From NCBI RefSeq assembly GCF_000002985.6, contig NC_003281.10, positions 12,338,001 to 12,402,000 on the forward strand: DNA of 64,000 bases. Reading direction: 5' to 3'. The notes beneath the pieces are model-generated. The model did no database searches. It was given only the letters and a program-made list of their open reading frames with translations, and was not told the origin of the DNA. Positions 47,111-58,056 of the stretch are shown piece by piece (the first letter of the stretch is position 1; every line of letters starts with the position of its first letter). Made by a program: the position numbers and the translations under genes. This DNA comes from Caenorhabditis elegans (taxonomy: Eukaryota; Nematoda; Chromadorea; Rhabditida; Rhabditidae).

Positions 47111-48293
47111 AAAGAATTTATTTCGAAATTCGAAAATCCGGGAACATGTTCCTAGTAATTTTCGTAACGCTTTGTTTCAAATCCTATAAATTTTTCGAAC
47201 GTTTTTAAAGGTTTTAAGTTTTTTTTAAATTCCTGAAAACTTTTCTCAGTTTCCGTAACAATTTAAAAGTAGTTCAAAACTTTATAAGTTTTTTGGCGGC
47301 TTTTGATAGTTTTTAAGACATTCTAAAAAATGGTAAAAGTTGGTAAAAGTTCAGAATTTTTTGATTTTGATTATGAAAAATAGTATCAAAATAATTCAAA
47401 GCGTCATCAAAAAATGGGTTTTTTTTCAAAATAGATATAATCTGTTTTTTCTATTTCTAGTGGCTTGCACCACTCTAAAAACTTCCTAAAACAGTTTCTG
47501 AAATAAGTAAAAAGTTTTCAAATCCCCAAACTGTATTACAACATTTTTTGTTAAGATTTCTGTTGATTTCCGATAGTTTTGGAAACATTCTGAAAACTCG
47601 TAGTTGCTTATCCAATATAGAACTTTCCAAATTCTCAAGCTATCAGACTAGAAATTTAAAAAAAAACCACGGACTGTAAAAGGGTACCTCTGGTCAAGAC
47701 TGACGAAGCTTTAGAACCTGATTAGCCACAGGAATTTAAAAATGTTTTCTGAAAGTAAAATTGAAAATTAACTGATTTCAAAAAATTTCATCAAAACTCA
47801 AATTCAATTTTTTCAATTTTTTTTCGAAATTCTATTTGAGATATTTGGCTAACAATTTTTTGTCCGAATTTGTTCAAGTGTGTCGAATTAATTCACTTAA
47901 CATAACTACTCACAGAGCCTGTGCTTAAAGCATTTTAAATTATTCGAAGAACTTAATAGAAATCAATGAAATTCAGTACTAAATCAAAAAATCTTGGTAA
48001 AGTGGAAAGTTTCAAAATAAAACTATTATATATCCAAAGATTTGTTCAATTGCATTAAACAATCTTTTTGACTGTTTTCTTTCAGGAAATTAACTGAAAA
48101 TATACTTTACTGTGCTCGTTTTTGAGATTACGGCCAGGTACCCATTTACAGCCCGTGCGGTCGTCTCCCCCTTCTTCCCACAGGTCCACAACGCCCCCTT
48201 CCGGCAGCCCTCTATAGGAGACGATCTCACTTTTGTCTGTGTCTCCGCCTCTATCACGCTCTCTCTCTTTCTTGGCTCAGGGGAAACGCCGGG

Positions 48294-48338
48294 TTGATCG
48301 TGTTTGAGTTGATCGTGTTTGAGTTGATCGTGTTTGAA
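48294..48338 (+). repeat. Three tandem copies of TTGATCGTGTTTGAG
   Basis: A 15-bp unit in three perfect or near-perfect copies, upstream of the small secreted-protein candidate. Confidence 0.93.
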
Positions 48339-48458
48339 GCGGATTTCCGATCTAAATTTTTATAAATTAAAAAGAACCTTTTTCCAACAAAAAAACAAAA
48401 AAAATCCAAAGAAAAGAGTTGAAATTCTCTTCTCGACTTTTACTCAATTTTCACTCGA

Positions 48459-48482
48459 CTTCTAGAATAATTATTCTAGAAG
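48459..48482. promoter_or_regulatory. 24-bp perfect palindrome with two TTCTAGAA boxes
   Basis: Exact inverted repeat with TTCTAGAA at 460-467 and 474-481 (offset 48000), followed by GAA. TTCnnGAA is the inverted pentamer pair of heat-shock elements, so HSF-1 binding is plausible. The spacing between the two boxes leaves a 6-bp gap. Also nearby are AACTTCTGAAATCAGAAGTT and a similar copy at about 48770. Confidence 0.5.
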
Positions 48483-48884
48483 AAGTACGCTTTCCAACTT
48501 TCCTTCTCTTTTTTCTCACCCCAATCCCTTCCCAAATCCCTGCACCTGTTATGTTATGCATGCTCCCCTTTGTGTTTGAACATGGATCGCCGGATCGAAC
48601 GATGGATGGATTCTCTGGAACTGTTACTGGAACAGTCTTTCGTGCTTCGGACAATCAATGGACACTGCTACATCCCTCTCTCTTTCCCCCTCCCCCTCTT
48701 TGTTGGAAAGTTAGTACGAAACTTCTGAAATCAGAAGTTTCTCAATCATTTTCTCATTTAGTATCAAACTTCTAAAAACAGAAGTTTAAATATAACACCG
48801 CTAAGACAACTGTCTGAAACGGGAGATCGGAATTGAGGCTTAAACACATCATACACCGTACTCAGAGGTAGCGAATAAAGGCTA

Positions 48885-49721
48885 ATGACCAACATCATGC
48901 TAGTACTTCTGTTCCTAACGAACAATGAGAACCGATGTTGGGCCCATACTGCGATACGATCGGGCGGTTCTTGCTCTATGGAATACTTGGGTGATGATGT
49001 GCAGTTCTTACGGTGTAGAGCATCACATGAAGAAGCAACTCCTATTCTAAGCTATCGCCACCACCTGCATAATCACCAAGCAACAGCAAGAAGCAGCAAA
49101 GGACGACCGAGAACGTAAGATTTTTTTTCAAAATTTTTAACATTTTTGATTCAAAAATTCGAAATTTAGTTCTCAAAAATCAAAGATTCCAAAATATTGG
49201 AATCAATTTTTTTCTGCCAAACCCGAATTTTTCTTTTTAAAAAATCCTGAATAAAAATTTCTGAAAATTCAGGATAAAAAAAAAACCCAAGAGCTAAATA
49301 TTTCAGTGGATTCATTCGGTCGGGTATTCCGGAATGGCTCCGGCCACAAAACTGTGCCTTACAAAACTGTGTTTTCCGCAACCATCACACGGTTTCGAAA
49401 TGGAAAACATCGTTTTACAAGGCACGATTTTGTGGGCGGAGCTAATCCGGAATACCCCGACCGAATGAACCGCCCCCGGCATTCTTCCCAGGAGGCCCAA
49501 AAGGCCTTCTGGTGAAGTGAGGGGGACGGCTGACCGCGTGCTCTTCTACTTCCCAGGAGCAAACTTTTCGAATATGCGGCCCCATGTGAAGAACTTTCTT
49601 CTCAGAATCATTATTTCCGGTAATTAAAAAAGTACATTTTTACAGAACAGAAGAAGAAGGAACAAACGACGACGGAAAGAAGACATGGACAAAAGGTGGC
49701 GATAGTATGGAGTTGAATTGA
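48885..49721 (+). CDS. Small putative secreted protein
   Basis: Exons 48885-49114 and 49646-49721 join in phase (ACCGAGAAC/GTAAG donor, TTTTTACAG acceptor), giving about 101 residues. The N-terminus MTNIMLVLLFLTNNENRCWA resembles a short signal peptide. The body has four Cys in all (CWA, GSC, RCR region), then a charged Thr/Asp/Lys tail (TEEEGTNDDGKKTW). No family is recognised. The 531-base intron contains a palindromic MITE. The acceptor motif resembles those of the modules downstream, so the two may belong to one transcript. Confidence 0.35.
49310..49472. mobile_element. Palindromic MITE, ATTCGGTCGGG ends
   Basis: About 160 bp. Left GGTCGGGTATTCCGGAAT and TGTGCCTTACAAAAC are mirrored on the right as GTTTTACAAGGCACG and ATTCCGGAATACCCCGACC (with one shift). 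It is nearly a complete hairpin. Confidence 0.88.
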
Positions 49722-49749
49722 AACGAGATCTCACTCAAAAGATCTCGAG

Positions 49750-50270
49750 CGACGATGGATCGGGATGGAACGATGGATTCAAATGCGACGATTGGGATCG
49801 GCGGACGGGATGGATTCGGGATGGATGAGGATGGATCGGAATGGATCGGGATGGATCGGGATGAATCGGGATAAATCGGGATAGATCAGGATGGATCGGA
49901 TGGATCGGTATGGATTGGGATGGATCGGTATGGATTGGGATGGATTGGGATGGATTGGGATGGATGGATCGGGATGGTTGGTTGGAATCGGGTGGAAGCG
50001 AGAGCAACGACGACGACAACGACAACGACGACCACAGCAAAGGATCGGGATGGATGAATCGAGAAAAAAATTAAACGATGCTTCAGATAATCTGATTTTT
50101 ACAGACTTTTTTTACTTTTTTACATTTTTACATTACATTTTACATTTTTACAGACAGACGCGACGACGAACATCAGGATGGGTGGATCGGGATGGATCGG
50201 GATGGAACGGGATGGATCGGGATGGGTCGGGATGGAAGATCGGCATGGTTGGATCGGGAGAAGGCGAGAG
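49750..50270 (+). repeat. GGGATGGATC minisatellite
   Basis: A 10-bp unit GGATCGGGAT with variants, in two blocks (about 49790-49975 and 50175-50245), separated by GA/AC-rich sequence with the first module-like TTTTTACAG motifs. Confidence 0.92.
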
Positions 50271-50312
50271 CAAGGACAAGGATGACAACGACAAGGTCAA
50301 CAAAGGATCAGA

Positions 50313-51090
50313 ATGGTGAGGAAAGATTTAAATTATGCTTCAGCGAAACTGATTTTTTACAGATCGACGATCAAGTCGACGAAGGAGGATCGTGCCGGAA
50401 GGATCGGGATGAGACGACGTTGGAAAAAGGGAGTCCGAAAACACGGGAAATGGTAACAACAAACTCAAATGATGCTTCAGCTAAACTGATTTTTACAGAT
50501 CTACGATGAAAACAGGATCAGGGCAGAAGGATCAGGCCCGAAGGATCGGGACGAGAGGACGATGGAAAGAGGGAGACCGGAAACACGGAAAATGGTAAGG
50601 AAAGATTTAAATTATGATTCAGCTAAAAAGATTCTTTTACAGATCTACGATAGAGACGACGAAGAAGGATCGGGCCGGAAGGATCAGGCCGGAAGGATCG
50701 TGACGAGACGACAATGTTCAGAGGGAGTCCGGAAACTCGGAAAATGGTAACAACAAATTCAAATGATGCTTCAGCTAAACTGATTTTTTACAGATCTACG
50801 ATAAAAGCGACGACGACGAACAGGATGGATTGATCGGAATGGATCGGAATGGATCGGAATGGTTGGATCGGGAGAAGGCGAGAACCACGGCAACGACGAC
50901 GACGACGAGGACAACAAAGGACCGGAATGGTAAGGAAAGATTTAAATTGATGCTTCAGCTAAACTGATTTTTTACAGAATTATGATGAAGACGACGACGA
51001 AGGATGGAACGGAACGAAATCAGGACAACACTTTATAATTTATTTTATATTTCATTTTATTCTTAATTTCACTTTGTTTTAATAAAAAAA
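50313..51090 (+). other. Tandem array of exon-intron modules
   Basis: Exon-like segments 50363-50452, 50499-50594, 50643-50746 and 50794-50929 are separated by introns 50316-50362, 50453-50498, 50595-50642, 50747-50793 and 50930-50977. The introns are 46-48 nt with nearly identical sequence (GTAAGGAAAG or GTAACAACAA to TTTTTACAG). Each exon ends in ATG before the donor. The first two exons translate in one frame as related ~31-residue repeats (IDDQVDEGGSCRKDRDE and IYDENRIRAEGSGPKDRDE). The third continues as IYDRDDEEGSGRKD but a 14-base internal duplication shifts its frame. AATAAA follows at about 51080. It is either a repeat-bearing gene or a decaying array; function unknown. Confidence 0.5.
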
Positions 51091-51159
51091 ACTCTTTTCA
51101 CTTGTTCTCAATGTGAAACAATAAATCTTTCTCGATTTTAAAACCAGGGTTTTCAGTTG

Positions 51160-51575
51160 TTTCTATTTTTTCTCCGTCACTCTCTCACGACTCTTTTCCG
51201 CCGGTTCGAGTTTTTTCGGAAGTAGATTTTCCGCCGATTCAATTTTTTCCGCAAATAGATTTTTCCGCCGGTTCGAGTTTTTCCGCCGGTAGATTTTTCC
51301 GCCGGTTCGAGTTTTTCCGCAAGTATATTTTTTCCGCAAGTAGATTTTTTCCGCAAGTAAATTTTTCCGCCGGTTCGAGTTTTTCGGCGAGTAGATTTTT
51401 TCCGCAAGTAGATTTTTCCGCCGATAGATTTTTCTGCCGGTAGATTTTTTCCGCAAGTAGATTTTTCCGCCGGTTCAATTTTTCCGCAAGTAAATTTTTC
51501 CGCCGGTTCGAGTTTTTCGGCAAGTAAATTTTTTCGCGCTATACTCTATACGCTATACGCTATACGCTATACGCT
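51160..51575. repeat. CCGCCGGTTCGAGTTTTTCC minisatellite plus CTATACG repeats
   Basis: Alternating units TTTTTCCGCAAGTAGA and TTCCGCCGGTTCGAG over about 375 bases, then a short GCTATACGCTATAC run (51538-51573). Long open frames on the minus strand are low-complexity Arg/Lys artefacts. Confidence 0.92.
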
Positions 51576-51619
51576 AATTTTGAAGTTTTCAAAAAAAAAT
51601 AAATTTTGGAAAATTTTAT

Positions 51620-51885
51620 TAGATAGAGGTAGTCAAAGAGCATTTGAAGGTAGTCAATGAGCATTTATACATCAGATCTCATCTCCATTTTTTCCGGAAT
51701 TTCAGGAAATGAGAAAGTGCACGACCTTCTTAGACATCAAAAAGTAACATGTTATTGAAAATTCTGATTTTTCAGCGAAAAAAACTGAAAATTCTGAAAA
51801 ATTAGATAAAGGTAGTCAATATTCTAAGGTAGTCAATGAGCAAAAGGTAGTCAATGAGAAGGTAGTCAATGAGTTTTTGCCAAAA
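51620..51885 (+). repeat. AGGTAGTCAATGAG short repeats
   Basis: Five to six copies of AAGGTAGTCAATGAGCA at irregular spacing, ending directly at the break where homology to the 40-kb gene starts. Confidence 0.8.
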
Positions 51886-51892
51886 AAGGGAA

Positions 51893-52556
51893 GGTTGACA
51901 AACACAAGGCTCAACAAATTAATGATTTGCTCGAGACTTTTACAACTGTTATCAAAAGTGCGCCGAAATTAGAGATCGTTGATGAGCCCAAAGTACAGTG
52001 TGATGCAGTCAACAATAACAAGGCACAAGAAGCTGATGTGGAAGGATCTGAATATGCGAAGATCTCGATGCTCAATGTACTCGACAAGCTGGACAATATG
52101 CTCATTTCTCTTGAATCGGAACTTTTAAATGAGTTGCTAAATGAGATTGAACAACTTCGCGTTGGACCGGCGAATAAGGTAGTTGAGGAATATCAACTTT
52201 TCAGTTTAATTCTATCTTTTTTCAGATGATTCCGTTGAAACTATTCATCAATGCCATGGAGTCGATGTTGCAGAATATCACTGGAAAGTTCCAAACGAAA
52301 GATGCAGATAGGAGTACACCAGCAAAAGATTTTTTGAAGACTTTTAAGCTTCTTTTGAAATGGTTGAAGGTTCCGTTGCTTGCCAGTTTGCTGAAAAAAG
52401 TCGAGGAAGAAATTGACAAACTCGGAGACATTGAACAAGTAATCTTGATAAAATATGTTGGTCAATAAAATCCAAATCTTATTCCAGAATGTCATGATCG
52501 GTGATGTTAACCAACAAGTTCGAGATTTACTGGTGTTCCTCGTGGTGTCATCCTGA
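51893..52556 (+). pseudogene. 5'-truncated relative of the 39.8-40.9 kb gene
   Basis: Segments 51893-52178, 52226-52438 and 52488-52556 keep one frame with good splice sites. They read KVDKHKAQQINDLLETF ... NNNKAQEADVEGSEYAKISM ... IPLKLFINAMESMLQNIT ... DIEQ / NVMIGDVNQQVRDLLVFLV, then stop. Homology to the minus-strand gene begins abruptly at GGGAAGGTTGACAA, with an in-frame TGA just upstream and no ATG until the middle of the first segment. The N-terminal domains are therefore missing. Conversely, this copy retains a C-terminal helical region that the other has lost. Homology to the other copy continues past the stop to about 52635. It is probably a non-functional duplicate, though a short protein from an internal ATG is possible. 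Confidence 0.75.
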
Positions 52557-52639
52557 TTCGATGTAAATATTTAACTCTGATTTCTTATTTTATTTTTTAA
52601 AGATCTATTTGCATGTTTGAATGAATGAACATTAACTGG

Positions 52640-54360
52640 AATTAATTATAGGCAGGCTTGAAGTATACTTATGCGTCGGCATGAGGATGTAGGTATCCTG
52701 GTACGTGATATATTGTATGCAGAAAAGAAATTAGGTAGGCGTAAAGTAGGCACGTAGGCAGACACGTAGGTAGGCGCACAGGTAAAAATTAATTATGCAC
52801 GTAGGCAGGCGCGTTGGCTGGCAGTAAATAGGCACGAATGTAATGTGTAACCGCCATGCAGGTTTATAATCCAACATGAGGCAGGCAGGTAAGTAGGTAG
52901 GTATGTAGGTTGCAGTAAAATAGGCAGACATGAGCGAGTTGTATATGACGTCATGCAGTAGGAATGTAGGAAGGCACGCAGGTAGGCATCTAGTAGACGA
53001 AGGCACACACATGAGAGCCTAGGCGAAAAAATAGACAACCCTGTACAGAACCGCATAAAATTATTTATTCTGCTCAGTGAGCACAGTTATCAAGTAGTTC
53101 TCCGAATTCTTACCACAAAAGCCAAAAGCCCAAATAACTTCCAAAAAAGGAGAATTGCACCGACTGCGATGAAATCCAACCAAAAATGCTCCACTTTAAA
53201 ATCCTGGTCACTAATGAATTTTAGGCCATTTGAACATTCAAATTGTGTAATGACAGGTTTATCGCAGCCTGCAATGTTCCATTTATTCAAATTTCTGAAA
53301 AAGTTCTTAGCCGACCTTTAATATCTCCATGATCCTTAAAGAATGCAATCATAATGGCTTCAAACGCATAATGGTACCATGACACGTAGGTCAACGGAAG
53401 ATAGTACACTGGGACCGCATCGACAGTTATCAGGAATCCACCAAAAACCATAACAGGCACAGAAATCAGTGGAGCAACCATAAGGGACATAGTGATGTCC
53501 CCACAGATGGACACGACGGCGTGAGCTGGAAAATGGGAGAGTTGAGGAATGTAGGCAGGTAGGTAGATAGGTAGGTAGGTAGGTAGGGTAGGCTAGTATG
53601 TAGGTAGGTAGGTAGGCAGTCACTTAAGCAAAATGCAGGCGTATAGGCGGGCATGGAATTGATGCGGAGACAGTCAGACAAAACTTAGGTATCAGGTAGG
53701 CACGTAGGAAGGCGGACACAAGATAGGCACGGGTACAAGCATGTAATAGGCATCAGGTAGACTGCCTGCCTATTTATTGCTGGATTTCTTGTAGAAATGT
53801 TTTTTTTGCAAAACAAAAGGACGGTCAGGCATGAAGCAGGCATGTAGGTATCATACAAGAATGAGGTAGGCACAAAGGCAGGCAGACACAAGATAGGCAC
53901 AGGTACATGCATGTAATAGGCAGCAGGTAGACTGTCTGCCTATTTATTGCTGATTTTCTTGGAAAACTGTTTTTTTTTGCAAAACAAAAGGACGGTCAGG
54001 TATGAAGCAGGCATGTAGGCATCATACAAGAATGAGGTAGGCACGTAGGCAGGCAGACACAAGATAGGCACAGGTACAAGCATGTGATGGGCATCAGGTA
54101 CGCGCTTAGTAGGTAGGCAAGTAGGTAAGTAAGCATAATAGACGCCCATGAAGACTGTCTATTTGTTGCTGATTTTCTTGTAGAACGGTTTTTTTTTGCA
54201 AAAAAAACAACGGTCAGGGATGCAGCAGTCTTGTAGGCATCATACAGGCATGAGGTAGGCATAGGCTTGATGCGTAGGCAGGCAGAAATAGGAACGGATG
54301 CAGGCATCTAATAGGCATGAGACTGTACAGGAATCAATGCGTAGGCAGACAGACAAAATT
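52640..54360. repeat. AGGTAGGC-rich microsatellite and 3-4 tandem ~195-bp units
   Basis: Widespread GTAGGCAGGTAGG motifs. From about 53755 to 54240 a ~195-bp unit recurs: TTTATTGCTG, TTTTCTTGTAGAA, ACAAAAGGACGGTCAGG, GCAGGCATGTAGG. It occupies the gap in the wht-9 locus where TM2-TM4 exons would be expected. Confidence 0.88.
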
Positions 54361-54373
54361 CAGGACAAAATTC

Positions 54374-54496
54374 ACAATCGAGCCGCGACGCGACACGCAA
54401 CGCGCCGTAAATCTACCCCAGATATGGCCGAGCCAATAATGGCCTAATTCGGCAAACTCTTCCATTTCAATTTATGAGGGAAGCCAGAAATCCGTG
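54374..54496. mobile_element. MITE family A, right half only
   Basis: Starts at the CpG-rich box (CGAGCCGCGACGCGACACG) and runs to the right end CCAGAAATCCGTG. The left half is missing. It lies in the disrupted wht-9 locus. Confidence 0.88.
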
Positions 54497-54690
54497 GGCG
54501 GGAAATTCAAATTTTCCGGAAAAAAATATGCCGGAAAATTTCAAAATTTCTGCAACAACAATTTGGGGGGAAATTCGAATTTTCTGCAAAAAAAATTTGG
54601 CGGGAAACTGAAATTTTCTGCAAAAAAAATTCGGCGGAAAATTTCAAATTTTCTGCAAAAAACATTTGGCGGGAAATTCAAATTTTCTGT
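54493..54690. repeat. Short tandem block related to the 35-bp array
   Basis: Five to six diverged units of GGCGGGAAATTCAAATTTTC and CTGCAAAAAAA, like 7923-10253. Confidence 0.85.
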
Positions 54691-55105
54691 TAAAAAAAAC
54701 CCAAACCTACCACAGTCAAAAGAAAGCGAAAATGTACTTTTTCCGTCTTGAAATCTGAATTAATCCTCTCCCAACCAATGCAAAAAATTGAAAGAACCAA
54801 TTTCGATGAATCGTCTTCCGCAATTGCTCGTCGTTTTTCAATTTCTTTTCAACAGTTTGAGGTGTTTGTGAACGTGTGTCAGTTGTCAGTTGATAATTTT
54901 GGATTTTCTGAAGAAAAATCGATAAAAGGCGGGAAAAATCAATAATGTTCATTCTAGTGACAAACCTTAATTCTTCTCTCGTAATCTAGTTGCTTCTCAC
55001 CAATTGATCTCGACAAAACTCGTATGAAATGATCACTGACGCTTGTGAGTTCAGGGACAGGAGATCCTAATCTGAAATTTTAAGAAATTAAATAATTCCA
55101 GAATT

Positions 55106-55280
55106 CACGGGGTTCTGGTCTTCCTCATTGCATTTTTCGAGCTCCATTGACAAACACCTACGCGTGGGAAAGTCGTGTACTCCTTACAACTAAAACCGAG
55201 CCGCGACGCGACACGCAACGCGCCGTAAATCTACCCCAGATATGGCCGAGCCAAAATGGCCTGACTCTTCCATCTCAAAA
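55106..55280. mobile_element. MITE family A, truncated copy
   Basis: The left end CACGGGGTTCTGGTCTTCC and the CpG-rich core are present. The right end breaks off after GGCCTGACTCTTCCAT. It lies in a wht-9 intron, ending close to the exon at 55294. Confidence 0.85.
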
Positions 55281-56149
55281 TTCCGAAACTAACTTCACCA
55301 AAAACCCTTCAACATCCTTTGTAGAACCCTCATATGCAACTTTTCCCTGACACATCACAATTAGCCGATCAGCCAATTGATAAACCCATGTAGATGGTTG
55401 ATGAATTGTACATATCACTATTTTGCCATCTCATGCCAAATCTTTGAGGCATGACATCACTTGATGAGACATGAATGAGTCCAGGCCAGATGTTGGCTCA
55501 TCACAGAACAAGATTGGAGGATCGGTGAGAATCTGGAAATATGGGTTTTGGTGAAATATTTTGAAACATCTCTTCGTCCATCAACTTTAAAATTAGGTAT
55601 TCGAGAATCGAGTTGAAAACGCAAGATATTCAAAATTTTACGGTGATTTCAAAAAAAACGTTTCCAACCGCTGCGACGTCGAGAAGTCGTTCAAATTCTA
55701 AATTTTAACCAATTTCAAGCCATTTTTTGAGCAGTTAGAACTTTTTTTTGAGAAGTTTTCAAGAAGTTTCATTATAAAATTCGGTATTTTCAAACAAATT
55801 TGAGTCTAATAAAGCAATAAAACAGATTTGACTACACCACCTTCAACTGTGCAACACTTTTAAAAGTAACTCACCTCACAAGCAAACGCCAATCGCTTCT
55901 TCTCTCCCCTCGATATTCCCTTCTCCTTAACCGATCCGATTCTCGTATGCTCACAAGTTTTAAGCCCGAACGTGGTGAGCATTTGATCTACCAGGCTCGC
56001 TCTTTTCTGTGTGCTCAATCTCTCGGGGCTCTTCATTTTAACAGCAAAATGTAGAACTTCTGAGACAGTCTGGCTAGACATAAATACATCCTCCTGTTGA
56101 ACATATGCACTTAATTGTTTCATTTCGGAACTCGAAAGGGACCGTCTGA

Positions 56150-56880
56150 AAATAAAACCAAGGTGTGATCAGGAACATTTGTGGATAGGCCTGGGCCTAA
56201 GCTTAAGCCAAAGCCTAGAAAAATATTCCTCTTTACCCATTCATCATAACATCTCCTTTGATTTTCAGTCCATCCATATTTCTTCCAGTTAAAACATTCA
56301 AAAGTGTCGTTTTTCCAGCTCCGGAAGATCCCATTATGAAGGTTAGCTCTCCGGCAAGGGCACGACCGTTGACTGAAAAATAGGCATAAGTTTAGGCTTA
56401 GGTTTAAGCTCAGGTTAGACTTATGATTAAGCTTGGGCTTAGGCTTAGGTTTAAGCTTGGCGTCAGTGGGGGAGCGTTAGCTATTTAGGCTTAGGATTTT
56501 CCGGTTTTTTTTGATTTTTGAGGAGGTTCCTGTTGGCCGATCAACGCGAATTTTTACGGAGTTAGTCTTAGGCCTATGCTTAAACTTAGACATAGGCTTA
56601 GGCTTAAGCTTAGGCCTAGGTTTATGTTTAGGCTTAAGCTCAGGTTAGGTGTAGTTTTAAGCTCAGGATTAGTCTTAGGCTTAGGCTTAGGCTTACGTTT
56701 AGGCTTAGGCCTAGGTTTATGTTTAAGCTTAGTCTTAAGCTTAGAAATAGGCACATAGGCAATATATTGCGCGGCAATTCAAAATTTAAAAAATTTGTTA
56801 GACTTTTGGACTAAGGGCTTAGGCTTAGACTTGGGTCAGGCTTAGGCTCAGGCTTAGACTCAGGCTTAGGCTCAGGCTTA
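56150..56880. repeat. Degenerate TTAGGC (telomere-like) repeats in a wht-9 intron
   Basis: Many TTAGGCTTAGGC and GGCTTAAGCTTAGG variants, including an uninterrupted CTTAGGCTTAGGCTTAGGC near 56674-56692. TTAGGC is the nematode telomere unit. Most copies are on the + strand and diverged. They flank and fill introns 56146-56236 and 56373-56893. Confidence 0.85.
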
Positions 56881-57599
56881 GACTCAGGCCTACCCTTATC
56901 CAAAATACGTCCCTGAAGTGTGTCCTTCTTCTTTTTGATTTCCTCTACAGTAATCCCTTTCCATGTCAAGATTCGATCGCAATATTTGGAAACTGTTGAG
57001 TCCTTCACAATATCCTCAAATACTCCAAAATCCTGAGAAATTGAAATTGTCTGTTGGGTTTTGTCAACCAAAAATCGATTTTCTGCTTCGTTAATATCGT
57101 CCTCGACAATTTCTGCTTTCAGGTTCTCCACAGCGGTTTTCATTTTCGATTTAGAAGTTGATGGCTGGGTCTTATCAGGGAGCAGTTCATCATCTCGGAT
57201 TGATTGTGTTTTTTGCTGAAAAAAATCGATAAAAAATCGATAAATTTCGATATTTTACTTTAGACCAAAATTGAGCAAAATTGAAAAAAAAATCAATAAT
57301 TACCTCCGCCGGCTCGGTGAGCGCATCATCTGGTGTTAAAATATCGTTAGTCATTATTGATTTTTTAAATTTAAATTGTTGGAAATAAATAAATTAAATT
57401 TATTGATTTTTCACGGAAACCTCGTGCTAGGTAGAATAGCGTGAAAATCTAGATTTATTTTTTTGGTGTTGTTTTACTCCAAAAATCGATAATCGGAAAA
57501 ATTTATTATCGTAATTCAAACATCGAGCGACAGGCGGACATCATCGAAAGAAGGTAAATTTTACAGAAAAATAGGCAGCCTTTTTTGAGCCTACCGTGT

Positions 57600-57990
57600 G
57601 CGGCAACCATGATTTTCGGCAACCGGCAATTGCCGAAGTTGCCGAACCCAAAAAATTTCGGCAACCTGCAACTTTCGGTTGCCGAAACTTCCGCAACTTT
57701 TCGGCAACCGGCAACCAGGTTTCAAAGTTTTTTTTGTTGTTAAAATTATATATTTGAGCTTTCTGGAAAATAGTATGGTCGTTTTTTTCGTTTACAGTGA
57801 AATTTTAGCATTTTCAAGGCTCACTTAATGCTTTTTTCTGAGCTACAAAATGTTTCACATTGATATTGACAGTTGCCGGAGTTGCCGAACTCTAAAAATT
57901 TCAGCAACGGGCAACTTTTGATTGCCGAATTTTCGGCAACTTTTCGGAAACCGGCAACTTTCGGTTGCCGGTTGCCGCACAGCCCTGGTG
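57600..57990. repeat. CGGCAACTTTCGG-type inverted satellite pair
   Basis: Two blocks, 57600-57720 and 57868-57975, of AACCGGCAACTTTCGGTTGC-like sequence around a unique core. It lies upstream of the mucin-like gene. Confidence 0.85.
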
Positions 57991-58056
57991 CCTACGCCTC
58001 GCTCAAAAATCTAATTTTCAGACATTGAATTGATTCCCGATTTGCATTCGATTTCA

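Larger units (their letters stand above)
47160..48884. other. Gene-poor AT-rich interval
   Basis: No supported gene. From 47160 to about 48100 I see nothing but AT-rich sequence. From 48110 the base composition shifts to CT-rich (CGCTCTCTCTCTTTC) with short direct repeats and a heat-shock-element-like palindrome, suggesting a promoter or an old LTR fragment. Confidence 0.5.
53090..57354 (-). pseudogene. wht-9: ABCG (White-type) half-transporter, disrupted
   Basis: Exons in transcript order: 57354-57304, 57215-56894, 56372-56237, 56145-55875, 55532-55294, 55071-54966, 54907-~54716, then 53525-~53287 and 53294-53090. The nucleotide-binding domain comes first, as in the ABCG class: Walker [11 protein letters not shown]-loop YVQQED, signature ISRGEKKR (usual SGGE, here SRGE), Walker [15 protein letters not shown]-loop TIHQP. 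Lesions: an in-frame TGA at 55433-55431, just after the D-loop helix; TM1 exon running into TGA; no coding for TM2-TM4 in the next 1.2 kb of repeats; and a frame break between the TM5 exon (WYHYAFEA) and the last exon (NKWNIAGCD), with only 21 bases between candidate sites. ABCG proteins export lipids or pigments as dimers. The symbol is from memory of gene order; calling it a pseudogene is my reading of the lesions. Confidence 0.75.

Noticed and set aside
51163-51523. Arg/Lys-rich minus-strand frames (RRKNLLAEK repeats)
   Set aside because: Minisatellite artefact with three similar frames. No gene structure around it.
52731-54307. Hydrophobic Cys/Leu/Pro frames (YLPTYLPTCL) that could pass for membrane segments
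   Set aside because: They are AGGTAGG repeat translations. I considered them as the missing TM2-TM4 of wht-9 and found no resemblance.
56554-56758. Open frames of KPKPKPK and LGLGLGL type
   Set aside because: Translations of the TTAGGC-like repeats inside a wht-9 intron.
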